64,000 nt of DNA from Diphasiastrum complanatum (GCA_029204225.1 CM055109.1:28288861-28352860), one strand, 5' to 3'; shown: positions 13,001 through 24,760, counted from the first letter of the stretch. Notes: generated by a model not told the origin, from the sequence alone. Numbers and translations: made by a program.

Positions 13001-16000
13001 TTGAGATGTCCAAACCTTGCGTGCCACAATTCAGCCAACTCCAATGATTGTGATGTAGAAGCAACAAGACATATAGAGGGAATTCGTCGCTCATAGGTAT
13101 CCATAACGAATAAGCCAGCATGCATTGTTCCCAAAACAATAATCAAGAGAGATCTTTTAGGATCCTTGACACACTTATCTTCTTTGAACTCAACAACTAG
13201 TCCTTGCTTCAACATAGTTGAAACCGAAAGAAGGTTCTTCTTGATTCCCGGAACATAAAGCACATTCTTAATGTACTTTTCTTCACCATTAGGCAGAATG
13301 ATGGCTACAATTCCAATTCCATAAATAAAATAAGATGCATTATTTGCACATTGTACCTTGCTTCCATTTTGCACTTTCACTAATTTAGTGAATGCTTCTT
13401 TGCGAGAAGTCATATGACGAGTAGCACCACTATCAATCACCCACTCAATGGGCTGAAAATCAGCAACTTGCAAAACAGAATCTGAATTCCTCATAGATGT
13501 AGAAGTACTAGTAGAAGCAATATTAGACACAAAAGCATAGTCTTGGTTGAAGAGATCACCACTAGCTTGAAGCTCTTGCTCCAAAGTAGCATGTGAAGCA
13601 CTTTACTCTCCTCTTTCGCAAGCTTTTTCTTACAATCCTTGATGAAGTGCCCATACTTCTTGCAATAATGGCACTTCCCTTTCTTCTTTTGAGTGTTGAT
13701 ATTTTGATCTCCAACGGGCTTTTGCTCATCCCTGGAAGGAGGCTTCCCCTTTCCTTTTGACTTGCCTTTGCCCTTGCCTTTCGTGAAGAAAGCTTGATCT
13801 TGTTGAGTGTCACCCGCAAAATCTTGCCTCGTTTGCTCCTCTTGAAGAAGCAACCCAACAAGTTCATCAAAGGAGAGTTGATGTCTCCTTAGAGAGATAC
13901 TAAAAGATGAAACAAAAGGTAATGAGTTGAGAGTAATGAAAACAAATTGAGCATCCTCAATTATCTCTTGAGAAGCTCCTCACGAAGATCCTTGATCTTC
14001 GTCAAGTGATTGGTCACTTGATCCCCTTCTTGCATCTTCAACAAAGAAAGTTGATTTCTGAGATACACAACTCTTGCTGGATTTTTGACTCTATACATAG
14101 TATAAAGTGTATCCCACGCACTTTTAGATGTCTTACAAGACCTAATATGAGGTAAGATAGATCTTTTCACAGCAAGAGCAACCATAGAATGTGCTTGTGC
14201 ATCCCTTCTATCCCACTTCTTTTGTTCTTTCGATGATGGAGAAGATGATGTTGATGATGATGATTCACGAGGTGTAGGAGGTGCCAAAGACGGAGGCCTT
14301 TCCTCATCACTATTGACCAAATCCCACAGCCCTTTCACTATGAGAAGATTCTTTATCATGTAACTCCACAAGGAGTAGTTTGTGCCATCCAACCGATCTT
14401 CACTAAACAAAGAACCGATAGCTTCCGATTCTTTAGCCATTACCTCCAACAGAATTTCAGCTTGTAGTAGATAGGAAAGAGAGCCTTCCCACAACCAAAT
14501 CTACTCAAAAAATTTGCAACAAACAAAGAGCTGAAAGTAGGAGCACAAGATGTCTTTCAATCTGCAATCAAAGTGCCCAAAGATGATGGAAAGATGGCTG
14601 TCTTTCTGCACAAAAAAACCAGCTTCTTGAAAATTAGGTTAGCTTCAATTGAAGCCTACACCGAAACCTAATTAGGAAGCCAAATAGCGTGATCAACACA
14701 CACTCCAATAGGGCTGTTGAAAGCGCCCTACTGCTTGCTACTGGGAATCTGCAAATTTCCAGCCACAAGTTGACCTAACCCTGAATAGGGTGGTTTTCTG
14801 AATTTTGGGCGCCCTCCTACACAAATGCAAACTTGAAAACAAAAACAGCAAGATAAGGAGACACCACAACCAAAAATCAGTAGCAAATTTTTGGGCGCCA
14901 AACTTGCTGAAAACTGTTTGCATAAAAATCAGATTTGAGATTCTGATTTTTGGGTGCCACAAATTGCTCCTCCAAGATCTCTGATGGGCGCCCTCCTTCA
15001 ACCTGAAAAGAGACAAAAAAGCTGATCCAAACTCCACTCAGAAAGATTAGCAGGATGCTGAAATTTCACGACAAAAAGCAGAGAAGCTCCTCTTCTGGTA
15101 GGGCGCCAACATACAAGCTTGCTGCAGATCCGGTAGCTCTGATACCATGTAGGAAAGCAAGAGTCAAGTCACCAAGATCTAGTTATCAATCAATCTCCAC
15201 AAGAAACAAGAGAGAAGAGGCTGGGTGCCCAACTCTAAGAGAGAGAGAGAGAAAACAGCAACAAGAGCAATGGAGAGCAATGCTTAGCCAAACTGTAAAA
15301 ATGGAATACACAATGAGCATCTAAGTACTCTACCTGGATGTGGCCAAATGCCACCAAACCTTAAGTTTAACCACTTACTAAATGTAGGGCACCCCCAAAA
15401 GTCAAGATAGGGCCCTTAAACAAAATTAGACCCCTAAGGACCCATGAGTCAGTACATGACTAAAATTGGGTCCAACTGAACTTAAGACAAACTTAAGATG
15501 GCCTAAATAACTAAATACCCATGGTTACACAAATCTCGACCTTTTGGGTCAAAGTAACCTATGGATTAACTTCAACATAGTCATTTATTTCTAACAATGA
15601 TGATCATAGCTTAGAAAAGTGGGGAGCAAAGGACCTCACTTGTTTCTAGTATTTTGTAGTTTACAGTACAGTCCATGATGTTACTTTTACTTTCTTGTTT
15701 ATTTCTATTAGTTCAAAAGTTTTACTTGTTGGTTATTGTTTACTTCTAGTTCTACACTGGGTCTACCCAAGATAATTTGGGATTTTTGTGAAACCAAATA
15801 ACAACTTTGCTTATGTATTCATGAGACCAAAAGTGCTCGCTAGCTAAGAACTTTCTCTTTCTCTATATATATCATTTGTTTGATATGGATTCTTTGATTT
15901 TTGTGGTTGTCTATATATTTTGTTCCAAGCTTTATCCATTGACATTAATCGATTTCTTAAATTGAATCTATGAAGTTCGAAAGTTGCAATTGCGCAAAGG

Positions 16001-19000
16001 GAGATCATCTTAATAGTTGCCCTATAAAATTTAGCTAGTCAATGTCAGGTCACGATGGTGCAATGGTGTCTAGTCATGTAGGGATTCTAAGGTGTACAAG
16101 TTTCCCATGAAAGCAGGGAAGTTGCAAAATGGAAGAGTCAATTGATTTGAGGGAAGATAGCATACGTGGTGGACCTTCAGGTTCAAAAGATGAGACTCCT
16201 TGTTAGACTATTTAGTGGACCAAGTCAAGATGGGTGGTGAATAGTTAGTTGTGAGGGCAATGCAAATAATGATTTGTCTCGTAGTTAGTACAATGTCAAG
16301 CTTAGTGCTGCAAAATGCCCATGTCAAGATTTGATAGCATCGGTCAAGGGGTTTGGGGTTTGTGTTCATGCCAAAGGTGTAGGTTTGCGTTAGGTTAGAA
16401 GTGACTCGCTCCTAAAAGCGATGAATGAAGCACCAATATTCTTTGAATGTTGTGTATTGATTGTTGGAAGGCAGTACATGGGCGATTGGCCTTCAAGTGT
16501 TAAAGCTTCAGTCCTTGTAGTATTGTGTATTAGATTAAGGTACAGGGTTGGACATATGTGGGGATTGTTTGAAATAGAATCAGAGTTGAGCTATATGATG
16601 TATTTAATTGTTTTTATTTCTTAATTTTTAGAGGATGATCAATGATACCATGTGTTTGTCATCTAGTAGTAAGATAGGTCGTGTAGATGCAAATCTTTAA
16701 ACTATATCGAATTTGGACCAAGTGCTAGCTAGAAGGTGTCAAGTTAGATGTGGCTTACCCTTTTGATACTTGGAATGTTTCACTCTCATTATGTTCCTAT
16801 ATCATGAATATATAGTACATTAGGTTAAATTTGATTCTTGATAACCTAGGACCTACACATAATTTTGTTTTATCTCATAATGTAGGACTTCTAGGCACAC
16901 GAGTGCATCGAAAAGGAATTGAACGTTTTTCTCTCCCAGATGGTGTACCTAGAGCAAGGGCTTCCTTGCAACATAAGGATAAGATGAAAGATTTTAAAGC
17001 TTAGATTAAACATTGGTTAGGAATCATTTTGAAATCAAAACATGCATACTTAAAATTGCTCTTTGACATGTTTACATTTTTTTTGAGAAGTGGGTGTGCA
17101 TCTAACTTTCCCTGTTTAATAAACAGGTGAACATATCAGAGAGTCCAAGGACTTCCAAAAGGTTTAATGTGACTGAAACTCCAAATCTGAAATTGTTTCG
17201 TGATAGAAGGATGTTTTCTTATCAGGGAGATTGGTCCTCCAATGATCTTCTCGACTTTGCCAAGGTAACTATGATGGTTTGGTGAAATACATTATTATGA
17301 TCATTTTACTTGAGACTACTTATTCCTTCATCATCTACTCTTGGAATTGCGTTTCAAGGACGCTTTATTAAATTCTTTGTGTTATCTATTCTTTTGCTAA
17401 ACGTTATGCTATACTAAATAAGCTAAAAAAGGATTCCATATTAACAAGAGTGAAGGTGTTCAAGAAACTATTTACAAGTTCTAGGGTTGCTTCAAGAAGT
17501 TGTTTGTGCATGTAACTTGCACCTACTCTTAGGTGCTGATCATGTGAGTGGGGATGTCGTAGCATTTAGTCCATGTTGTGCATGATGAAGCTAATGGTGT
17601 AAGACTCTATGGCGTAACTCCATAGGGTTGAAGATTGCACATCTCCTTTGTTGTATTGAGTATTATCCTAGATGTAGTGGAATGCGTTCCACTCATAGTT
17701 GGCACAAGAACAAAGTGGGAACGTGACCCTGTGAATGGGAAGTTGGCAAAGCATAGGAATGGAGCGGACATTATTTCTCAAAGACGGGTATCTTGATAAT
17801 TTTGATGGTTTTTATATAGGCATATGGACCCTTTTTTTGGGTAATACTCTTCAAAAAACTGAGAAGCTTAAAGAAAAGGTGGTGACAATTTTACTTTTTC
17901 TGGTTGGGAACGCTCCCACCCCTGGGAACGTGTCTGAGAACGCGTTCCCTCTATTGCGGTAATGTTCTCACCTAGGAACGGGTGCATGGGAACGCCCGAC
18001 TAGGTGGGGAATGGGGAACACAACTATGGTTCTGTTCCAGAAGGAATTCAAGCATTCTAAATAGTGGAATGTTTTATTTATTTATGTTTTTTTTAAAATC
18101 TATTTTTTAAGACTAAAAACTGTTTTTTAACATTAAAAACATTTGTTTTAAGCGTCACATACATATTTTTACATACATTAACTAATTTATACAGTAAAAG
18201 AACAAATTAAACCAATTAAGAAAAAACCCTAGGCACGTTTTGGAAAACCCTAATTGGGTTTCTTCTAATGGGTTCGGAATATGCAATTGTAATAAAAGCT
18301 GAGTTGAATCTATTCTAAGCTATGCCAAGAACTAGTCATAAGCATTTGATATGTCAATTGAGGAGGCCTTAGGCTTACTTATAGCTACCTAGAATGTCGA
18401 GCTGGTAGCTTAATAAGAGTGACCAATTTTAATAAAATGCCTAGTCACGATTGATAGGACTTAGTGACAATATCCTTTTGTTAATGAGGCCTAATCACAT
18501 TGTCTATGAACAAATGACAACAAATTGAGTGCCGAGACCGATGTTTGTTCTAGGGGCCATAAATGGCCTATAACCCTCCACTTTCTCGAAAAGGACATTC
18601 CACTTCATCCGATGTATAGAAAATGCTAAAACTAGAACATAGAAGAGCCACAATATGGTATATACCAAAGGGGATGCCACAGAACTATATGCTGAAACAG
18701 GAATAAAACTGTCCTCCAATAAGTGGTGAGTTGGTGATGACTTCTTTCCTCTCCTTGTTGTCTCATGAAGTCTCATTGATGGAACATTCATGCTCATCTA
18801 AAGAAATCATCCACGTATTCACCTCCACAATCTAGCTATGGGCATCCACTTCCCTTTTGTTGATCCTTTAACATAATGGATCTAACACTTATAGTACAAC
18901 TTCTACGCAAGTTCAGTTTACCTAACCATTTGACCATGAAGATCATAATTGGTTACATGTTATGAACTTAATCACAAATTTGGCATTACACCATGTAAAA

Positions 19001-22000
19001 GATAGATGGTAAAAGATGAATCAAAACAGCTCTTCTATGACCATTATTGGATGAACATCAATAACCATCTGGCATCAACAACTGATCACTTACAAGAAGA
19101 GTCGATGATTTCCCTACAAAGAACTCAAAAGGCATCAAGATCACAAGTTACAAATTTTGCAGCTCCTACTTGTGTTCTACAAATTAGGTTTTGGTCACCT
19201 GTTCATGAATATTGAAGCACCTATGAGTCATTACATCCTTATTTTAGATCAAAAAAGGTTATAATCTTTGTGTAGAAAGCCTTCTCATTGTCTGTGCTTG
19301 GGAGATGAAAGGTGCTCGATTTGTTTTTTTTTTGGTTAGGGTTTGATTGGGCTCCAATATTCGCATGGGGACCGTTTGACTTTTATTTTGAGGCCTTACA
19401 GCTCAGAACAAAACTTTGAAATCTTGAGGTTCAAAATGATCAAAAAAAACATTCAAGGAGGTTTATGATTTAAAAGTAATAAATTGGATTAAATTGGCCT
19501 GAAAAAAATTGTTATGTGCCAATCATAGCATCCTAACATCTAGTCCATCCATAAAGCTCAAATTAGCATGGTAAAACAAGAAATGAAGAAACTAGTTAAG
19601 AAATGAAGAAACTAGATAAATTAGAAGAAGCTTCACCAAATATGGCTCGTCAGACTGGTATCCATCCCACCTTAGAACCATTTGTGTCAGTAAATAGCTT
19701 ATGCATTTACGGGCCAATAATACCTGTAGGGACATAAGAGGACATTCTCCATTCCTGTCATTGCCTTCACTCTCATAGAGAGAGGTCCTCACATATCCAA
19801 TAGTCACATTCGTCATTACAATCTTCATTATCACTGATAAAGTGATCAAGATGTCGTTCTGCACTGATATAATATTTCCTTTTGACTTGTTCAAGATCAT
19901 CTTGTTGATCTGTTGCTTCAAATTGGTCTTCATTTCCACATTGGAATTGATTTTGACCTTGATATCCACAACCTTCGTTCATTTTGACCATGGCGTTGTT
20001 TAGCCGATTCATCTTCAGGCCAACTGCTAGTGACTTGTTTTTGATCTTTATATTGCTGGTCATCACTGTGATTTTCATAGTGATGGTTTGGCTGATGATT
20101 GTCATTATAATCCTTGTTTTGGTGTGTCTTAATAAAATCAGAAATTATATTTGATGGATTTTGAAATCCTTGAAATATTTGTCCGTCAACAATTAAAAAC
20201 TGTTGAAGGAACGATGATTATCCGGCGAGTGCAAGCTATATTTGATAGGTGCGAGCTTTTTCGGGCAAAGGCAAACATTTCGGGGCAAGCTCTAGAGAGA
20301 ATTCTTGTTTTGGACTTTGATACTTAAGGTTTACTACTAACCAAGGAGTCAAGAGTTTAGGAGGGCCATTTCAATCCAAACTTAATACCATTAGAACTTG
20401 GTGGTAGCGTTTAATTTGACATGTTTATTTTTTTGATTTGATGTTTTATGGGAGTATGTTAAAGTTTGGATGATTTATTTGGTCTGCATTACTATACCAC
20501 GTTAATAAGTATATAGCTGTTTGTTCCTAAGTCCCAGCAATGTTTACTATTTTCCTGATTGAGCACCTTATTATAGTGCTTAACTAGGCTTTGTTTGTGC
20601 ATGCTGATCAGACTGGTTGGGGCAATGTGGGCGCTGAAGATGTACCCAAGGACTCGTCAGCAACAGATGAAATTTTCAAATCTTTACATAACTTTTATTG
20701 GCAACTTCTGCAGGTAAAATTCTAGTTCCATAAGTGTCTTGAGTATTGAAGATGAGCTCTTGTTTTCACATAGAATTGAAATTTCAAATAATGTAAAACA
20801 TTTCATTGGGTGCCTATAGGCTATAGCTGAATTATGCATTTTGGCACACCCCCTCGGGGGCCAAAAATCATTCTCAAGATGGCCCCTTCATGAAGAGGAT
20901 TTTTTAAACCATAGAAGTATGGTGTGTAAGTTTGTCAAAAGATTGAGCTTAATTTCTTAACGAATAGCTAATTTATAGACTTGAACACAGCACGTGACAA
21001 ATGCAGCACATGCACTTAGAACTGGACACTCACAAGGATAGACCGGATCGCAGCTATAAACCAACCACTAAATTTGCAAGAAACTATATACACCAAGAAA
21101 ACATAACATTTTTGCCTCATGCATGTTGGCTTCAACAGAATTCGTTGTAAGTTGATCTGATTCAGCCCTTGCTGAATTTTGAAGTTCAGAAGTTTCTCTG
21201 TAACAAATTGTGGCAGGAAATGAGGCAATCATTGTGCAATCATTCTTTGATAAAGTGCATGTATGACCACTTATGATGGATCGCAGCCAGGAGGAAGAGA
21301 GATTCACACAGTGGGCCTTCAGAATGGATTTGTTATCCTGTTTTCTCTTGTTGAATTTGCAGAACTTTCTCTTGTTGGCCACAATTCACTTTGAGTAGGA
21401 AACAAGTCCCTATAATTTCTCCGTTGACCTCATATAGATTTGTTGGCTAGTGTTAGTCCACCCAGTAGTGATTTGGTTTTTGCCTTCTGATGATACCACG
21501 AGGAGTATCCTGGGTATGGTCAGGCGACTACCATTGTGATTGGTATGTGTGAACTCCTTTCATTGACCAGAGGCCCCATTTATTTGGGCGTCCCCTTTGA
21601 TTGTATGGCTGCATTATGTGACTCTAATCAAGGGTGCAACGTCATCTGTTGTTGGGCATGCTGGTACTGCGGGGAGGTACCATTAGCCTTGTTGGGTTTT
21701 GGCCTTTGTTCATAGATATGTTGATGTGTTCTTCATTTGACATAAAGTGGTTGTTACCGCTTGTCAACCACATACGGTGCTATCTGCGTCATTTTCTTGC
21801 AGGAGATATTCAAGTATGTAAAATTGAATCCAAAATGCGCTCATTTTTCCTTTTTCTATTGTTGCACGTTTTGAAGTTCTATGGCTGTCAGTCGATTGAT
21901 CACATGTATAATTATTTTCCTTAAATTGCCCTCTGGAAATGTTGTTGATGGGACCCTTGTGGATTTTATATAATCCTAGCTTTGAGTCTTGGCATCTGTG

Positions 22001-24760
22001 AACGTTTTGCTCGAATGGTTTGCATGCTTAGTATCCAACAGGTCGAATTGTAGGCTGAGCCAGACATATAGAAGCTTGTTGTGCCCACTGTTAAACTGTT
22101 CTTGAACTGCAGCAAGGATAGGTGGAATTAGAGCTCTTGAAGCTCATTGGTATTCATTCCCTCAACAATAAAACCAGAAAATAGATGTGTTAGAATTGGA
22201 AAAACTTGATTCCCCCAAAAGTGAGAGGCACTTCACCACAAGGAGTATCGTGGGTATGACTAGGCTTGCGAACTACCATTGTGATTGGTTATCTGTGAGC
22301 TCCTTTCATTCAGAGGCCCATCCATTTTGGCGTCCCCTTTGGTTGTATGGCTGCATAATGCGACTTTAATCAAGGGTGCAACATCACCTGATGTTGGGTA
22401 TGCTGGTACTGTGGGGGAGGTATTATTAGCCTTGTTGGGTTTGGCCTTTGTTCATACATATGTTGATGTGTTCTATTTGAAATAAAGTGGTTTTCACTGC
22501 TTATCAACCACATACAGTGCTATCTGCATCAACTGCCTTTCAGGAGATTTTCAAGTAGTTTTGTATAACTAATTCCAAAATGCTTTCATTTGTCTGTTCC
22601 ATTGTTGCACGAATTCAAGTCCTATGGCTGTCAGTCGATCAATAACATCTATAATTATTTTCCTGAAATGGTTCCACCCTGGAAAGGTTGTCGATGGAGC
22701 CCTTGTGAATTTCAGTGGTCTATTTTATTTGAACCTAGGTTCAAGTCTTGGCATCTGTGATATTTTTGCTCGAATGGTTTGCATACTTAGGATCCAACAG
22801 GTTGAAATGTAGGCTGCGCTACATATAGAAGCTTGTTGTGCCTGCAGTTAAGCTGTTCTTGAGCTGCAGCAGGGATAGGTGGAATAGAAGGTCCTCTGCT
22901 GATTTTCAATTTCCCTTGTGTTACCATTCATTGCAAGCTTATTACAACTCGAAGCCCAATGATTTTCTGAATTGCTGATCTTGCTAAATGACCTGTCCTC
23001 ACCTTCCTGGAATCTGATACTGCAAGAGAGATTGCTGAGGCAACAGTTGTGATTGTGTCGTAACGGTGCTTGGATGGGATAGGAGCTGAGGGAGGCAGAC
23101 AAACACTTCATGTCGAAGGGCTTCAATTTCTAACGAGAAATGGCAAGAAAGTGGCTGAAAAGAAAAGCCGCATTATTCTTGCCCCAATGCCCCACGCCCC
23201 CATATCAGCTGAGGATCCAAGATTCAACAGGGATCTCAATGTAACCAAGCGCTATCACCTGGTATACATATAAGTTATAACTTATGGCTTGTTGCTGCAA
23301 TTAGTTGCTGTGATCATAAGTAACCTGTTGTATCATAGTATTTCATATCATTCCCTCTAATTGGACCGTATATGACAAGGTTTGCTTAGAAATTATTCAA
23401 ACCAAGGGACCAATCACATTTTTTGTGTTATGAATTTCTATCTTATTTGTCAAATTTTAGATTTAAGATGGGAAACATAAGAGTGAAATGACGTTTTTAG
23501 TGTTATTGAACAAAATTCACACGCTGAATATCAATGTGAACTTTTCCATTTGAATATTAAGTGCTGAACGAAAGCTAAATCAAATGTTCCCAATTTTAAG
23601 AGTTCAGTCCATTCAAATTGAGTTGACTTGAATTAACTGGGAACTAGGACTCATGAGATGCTAAGGCTACACAGCAAAGACACAATAAGAACATAAGGGG
23701 TTAGAATAATATATGGAAAACACTCTCCCTTACTCTACAACAGTTATGTTCAATTATGCGTGTTATTTTCCCATGGCAGGAGGAGACCTCTAGCATCAAG
23801 CAGGATCAACCAGTGTTACAAAGGGCAGTTGTAACCATTTTTACAAGTCGATTCAGATTGAATCAGTTCAAATCTATTCCCCTTTTTTTATGCAAAAGTT
23901 TGAATTGTACTTTTACAAAACAATACAATAACTTTTGGAGTTTTTTTAGAAATTTTGAAAAGAAAGAATATAAATAGACTTAAAACTTTGAAAAACGAAA
24001 TTGTATTTAAAATTTTGAAACGAAATTGCATAAAAAATTCTGGTCTAAATCTTAAGTCAATTTGAACCAAGTAAAAAATTCTTTGGTACCATGTTTTGTA
24101 ACTAAAGCAAGGGGTACGTTCAGTCCATGGTTGTGTGCCTGTTTCAGAACAGAATACTTTGCCAGAACTTTGTTCCGGAACGGGCAAATTATTTTTCCCT
24201 CTTGGTACATGGTACATACTGAAAAAGTATGTTAATTTTTTTGGTTCTTTCTATAGAATTGTTGTGCAAAAACATTCATTGATCTCAACTGCTGACTTCT
24301 GAACTTGTACGTTCAGTCCATTGTTGTGTGCCTGTTTCAGAACAGAATATTTTGCCAGAACTTTGACAACCAAAGCGGGAAAATCTTAACAATACAAATG
24401 TTCTGATCAGACCGACGACTGCATGTGGAAAATAAGAGAGACTATTTTTTTCAAGTACTTTATCACATACTGAATGAGCCTAAATTGGAGTTGTGAACAG
24501 GCTTACATTGGCTATATACTTTATGCGATGGTATTAAGATATATGTTATATGCAGCCATATCAGATAAATTTTATATGTACGAGATGGATGTTTGCAGAT
24601 ATTGGCAGATCATCCTGGCATTTTAGCTGGAGTTGCATCTATCGTGGCAATGGGAGGCTATGCTGTTACACGCAAATTCCTTGTTGCAAAAACTCGCAGG
24701 CCTGGGCCTGTTTCCAGAAAGCACGGGGTTCAACGAAAGAAGACCAAAAAAGCTGAATAA
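2915..24760 (+). CDS. ER membrane thioredoxin-fold (PDI/TMX-like) protein, 5 exons
   Basis: The coding exons are 2915-3117, 8631-8733, 17127-17264, 20612-20713 and 24599-24760. They are joined by GT-AG introns of phase 2, 0, 0, 0 and encode 235 residues. Residues 1-40 form a signal peptide with a hydrophobic core at about 19-32. A single thioredoxin fold follows: a SLSDANFEH start motif, then W68, the redox motif C77-Q-K-C80, the cis-proline P121 in TETPNLKLF, and a YQGDW segment. A short membrane span at about 189-205 precedes a basic tail ending in KKAE, a KKXX ER retrieval signal. The layout matches TMX-type type I ER oxidoreductases, with CQKC replacing the usual CGHC. The intron 1 donor, GTCTCT, is weak. 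I do not know an established gene name. The domain order and joined frame make a working gene likely; the enzymatic activity is inferred. Confidence 0.85.
3099..3691 (+). repeat. Tandem array U1-U3 in intron 1
   Basis: Three diverged copies lie head to tail at about 3099-3254, 3255-3459 and 3460-3691. Each starts with a version of the end of exon 1 and the intron 1 donor. Each then carries a pyrimidine-rich stretch, a core TGCTCTTTGATCTTGTTTCC and a tail. A fourth copy, U4, is at 8312-8575, on the other side of the hAT insertion. Copy lengths differ because the tails have diverged. U1 overlaps the true exon 1 boundary at 3117. Confidence 0.75.
3961..4003 (+). repeat. (TC)n microsatellite, 43 bp
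   Basis: This is a perfect TC dinucleotide tract inside the left part of the hAT element. Just after it, a 34-bp segment beginning AAGTAGACCATGCT is repeated at about 4005-4038 and 4047-4080. Confidence 0.95.
4192..7542 (-). pseudogene. hAT transposase gene with introns, disabled
   Basis: Pieces in order on the minus strand are as follows. A BED-type zinc finger (WRCLHCGGIF, then HLLRLTRP) is broken by a frameshift near 7407. Next is a proline/serine-rich linker, then the LFYECGIPF segment at 6865-6583. A DUF659 part follows (VIDNGSNC, IVWTPCAAHCIDL) at about 6464-6182. Then comes an RNase H-like part with a second frameshift near 5950 (LRPVFYVLRLVD, FHRPIHAVAHMLHP). Last are the hAT dimerisation motif (PVTWWSFHG, SASACERN) and an acidic, RG-rich tail. 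Introns with GT-AG borders separate several pieces. In the dimerisation motif the tryptophan after CERN is a TAG stop at 5138-5140. The DGWTD block with the first catalytic aspartate is absent between 6583 and 6464. It cannot make an active transposase. Confidence 0.85.
8176..8206. other. Subterminal hairpin in the hAT element
   Basis: GTGGGCCGCG at 8176-8185 and CGCGGCCCAC at 8197-8206 form a perfect 10-bp stem around an 11-base loop, 105 bp inside the right end of the transposon. No such stem is seen at the left end. Confidence 0.8.
8312..8575 (+). repeat. Fourth unit (U4) of the intron 1 tandem array
   Basis: This copy continues the array interrupted by the hAT element. It again carries GGTGCTTG followed by GTCCTT, matching the end of exon 1 (GGCGCTTG) and the intron 1 donor. 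It also has a CCTTTATTGCAG acceptor-like site and the core shared with U1-U3. Exon 2 starts only 55 bp downstream. Confidence 0.72.
9195..9400 (-). pseudogene. Copia integrase fragment
   Basis: The minus-strand translation includes SRECWAYFFKLKS and YLVENQMNKKSECLRS. These align in order with the Copia integrase core, where the family reads a VYFLK-type segment and then LVENQ..KKIK.LR. The acidic residues expected before and after this stretch are gone and no other element part adjoins it. It lies in intron 2 of the thioredoxin-fold gene. Confidence 0.7.
9401..10770. other. Intron 2 sequence, nothing assignable
   Basis: A 104-codon frame on the plus strand at 10101-10415 is the longest open stretch; its translation is leucine-rich with no domain I recognise. 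The rest has only short frames. I see no terminal repeats or tandem arrays. Confidence 0.45.
10775..13590 (-). pseudogene. Copia pol (protease, integrase, reverse transcriptase), broken
   Basis: The protease motif is WVIDSGATRH at about 13450. The GAG-pre-integrase zinc site reads LWHARFGHLN and CEGCILGKF. The integrase has RTDRGGEY and TPQQNGAAERKNR. RT begins at about 11620 with SKWVYKIKYKADG and YKARLVAKGYAQQ. Damage, 5' to 3': a frameshift at about 13590 separates it from gag; TGA at 12742-12744 replaces the tryptophan of SRFTW; a frameshift lies near 11617; TAA at 11150-11152 interrupts RT; and the catalytic YVDD box reads YVDA. Loss of the second aspartate alone should abolish polymerase activity. 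Confidence 0.93.
13594..14494 (-). pseudogene. Copia gag, in two frames
   Basis: The N-terminal part at 13961-14494 contains LDGTNYSLWSYMIKN and SAWDTLYTMY, the usual Copia Gag (UBN2) motifs. A basic linker at 13853-13700 is followed by the zinc knuckle CHYCKKYGHFIKDC. The two parts are in different frames, so at least one further frameshift lies near 13900. It precedes pol as expected. Confidence 0.88.
15136..15147 (-). other. Primer-binding site of the Copia element
   Basis: On the minus strand TGGTATCAGAGC directly follows the LTR. This is the standard complement of the 3' end of initiator tRNA-Met used by most plant Copia elements. Confidence 0.88.
15148..15596 (-). repeat. 5' LTR of the Copia element, 449 bp
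   Basis: On the minus strand it begins TGTTAGAAAT at 15596 and ends CTACA at 15148, next to the primer-binding site. The TG...CA ends are as expected for an LTR. It contains a short GA run at about 15238-15252. No matching 3' LTR exists in the window, so its age cannot be estimated here. Confidence 0.8.
15597..17126. other. Rest of intron 2, nothing assignable
   Basis: Only short open frames occur. The last bases, CCTGTTTAATAAACAG, form the splice acceptor of exon 3. No repeats longer than microsatellite scale are visible. Confidence 0.45.
17694..18028. mobile_element. Putative small terminal-inverted-repeat element, 335 bp
   Basis: It starts CATAGTTGG and ends CAACTATG, an inverted 8-bp pair, and carries several copies of GGGAACG and its variants inside, as small non-autonomous DNA transposons often do. 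No clear target duplication was found. A second element with the same terminal octamer lies at 57537-58218. An 8-bp match can occur by chance, so confidence is moderate. Confidence 0.45.
18029..20611. other. Intron 3 remainder, nothing assignable
   Basis: Overlapping minus-strand frames at 19592-19969 and 19773-20105 encode asparagine- and glutamine-rich peptides that resemble no family I know. The rest is AT-rich without repeats. The end, CTGATCAG, is the acceptor of exon 4. Confidence 0.4.
21491..22895 (+). repeat. Tandem duplication of about 740-bp period in intron 4
   Basis: Copy A spans about 21491-22145 and copy B about 22231-22895, in the same orientation. Shared blocks occur in the same order throughout, for example GGAGTATC(C/G)TGGGTATG, TCAACCACATAC(G/A)GTGCTATCTGC and TATGGCTGTCAGTCGAT. 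Small indels and substitutions separate them, so the event is not recent. About 85 bp of unshared sequence lies between. No gene or LTR features were recognised in it. Confidence 0.8.
23091..23264 (+). other. Exon-like open stretch, unassigned
   Basis: An open frame of 67 codons at 23070-23273 has a more coding-like composition than its surroundings. An AG precedes 23094, and GTATAC, a possible donor, follows the block near 23263. It is in intron 4 between exons 4 and 5, whose direct join already keeps frame. I recognise no domain in it. It may be a captured gene fragment or chance. Confidence 0.25.
24114..24365 (+). repeat. 59-bp direct repeat in intron 4
   Basis: The block starting GTACGTTCAGTCCAT is present at 24114-24172 and again at 24307-24365 with only a few mismatches. 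The 134 bp between are not repeated. Its origin is unknown. Confidence 0.8.

Larger units (their letters stand above)
10775..15596 (-). mobile_element. Copia LTR retrotransposon, truncated at its 3' end
   Basis: Reading down the minus strand from 15596 there is a 5' LTR, a primer-binding site, gag, a zinc knuckle, protease, integrase and reverse transcriptase. The pol similarity stops at about 10775 within RT (just after RPDISYSVSL), so RNase H, polypurine tract and 3' LTR are missing. The element lies antisense in intron 2 of the thioredoxin-fold gene. It carries at least two nonsense changes and two frameshifts, and its RT active site is altered. Confidence 0.92.

Noticed and set aside
15985-16035. 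Possible zinc knuckle (CNCAKGDHLNSC)
   Set aside because: The cysteine spacing is CX1C, not CX2C, and no other gag sequence adjoins it.
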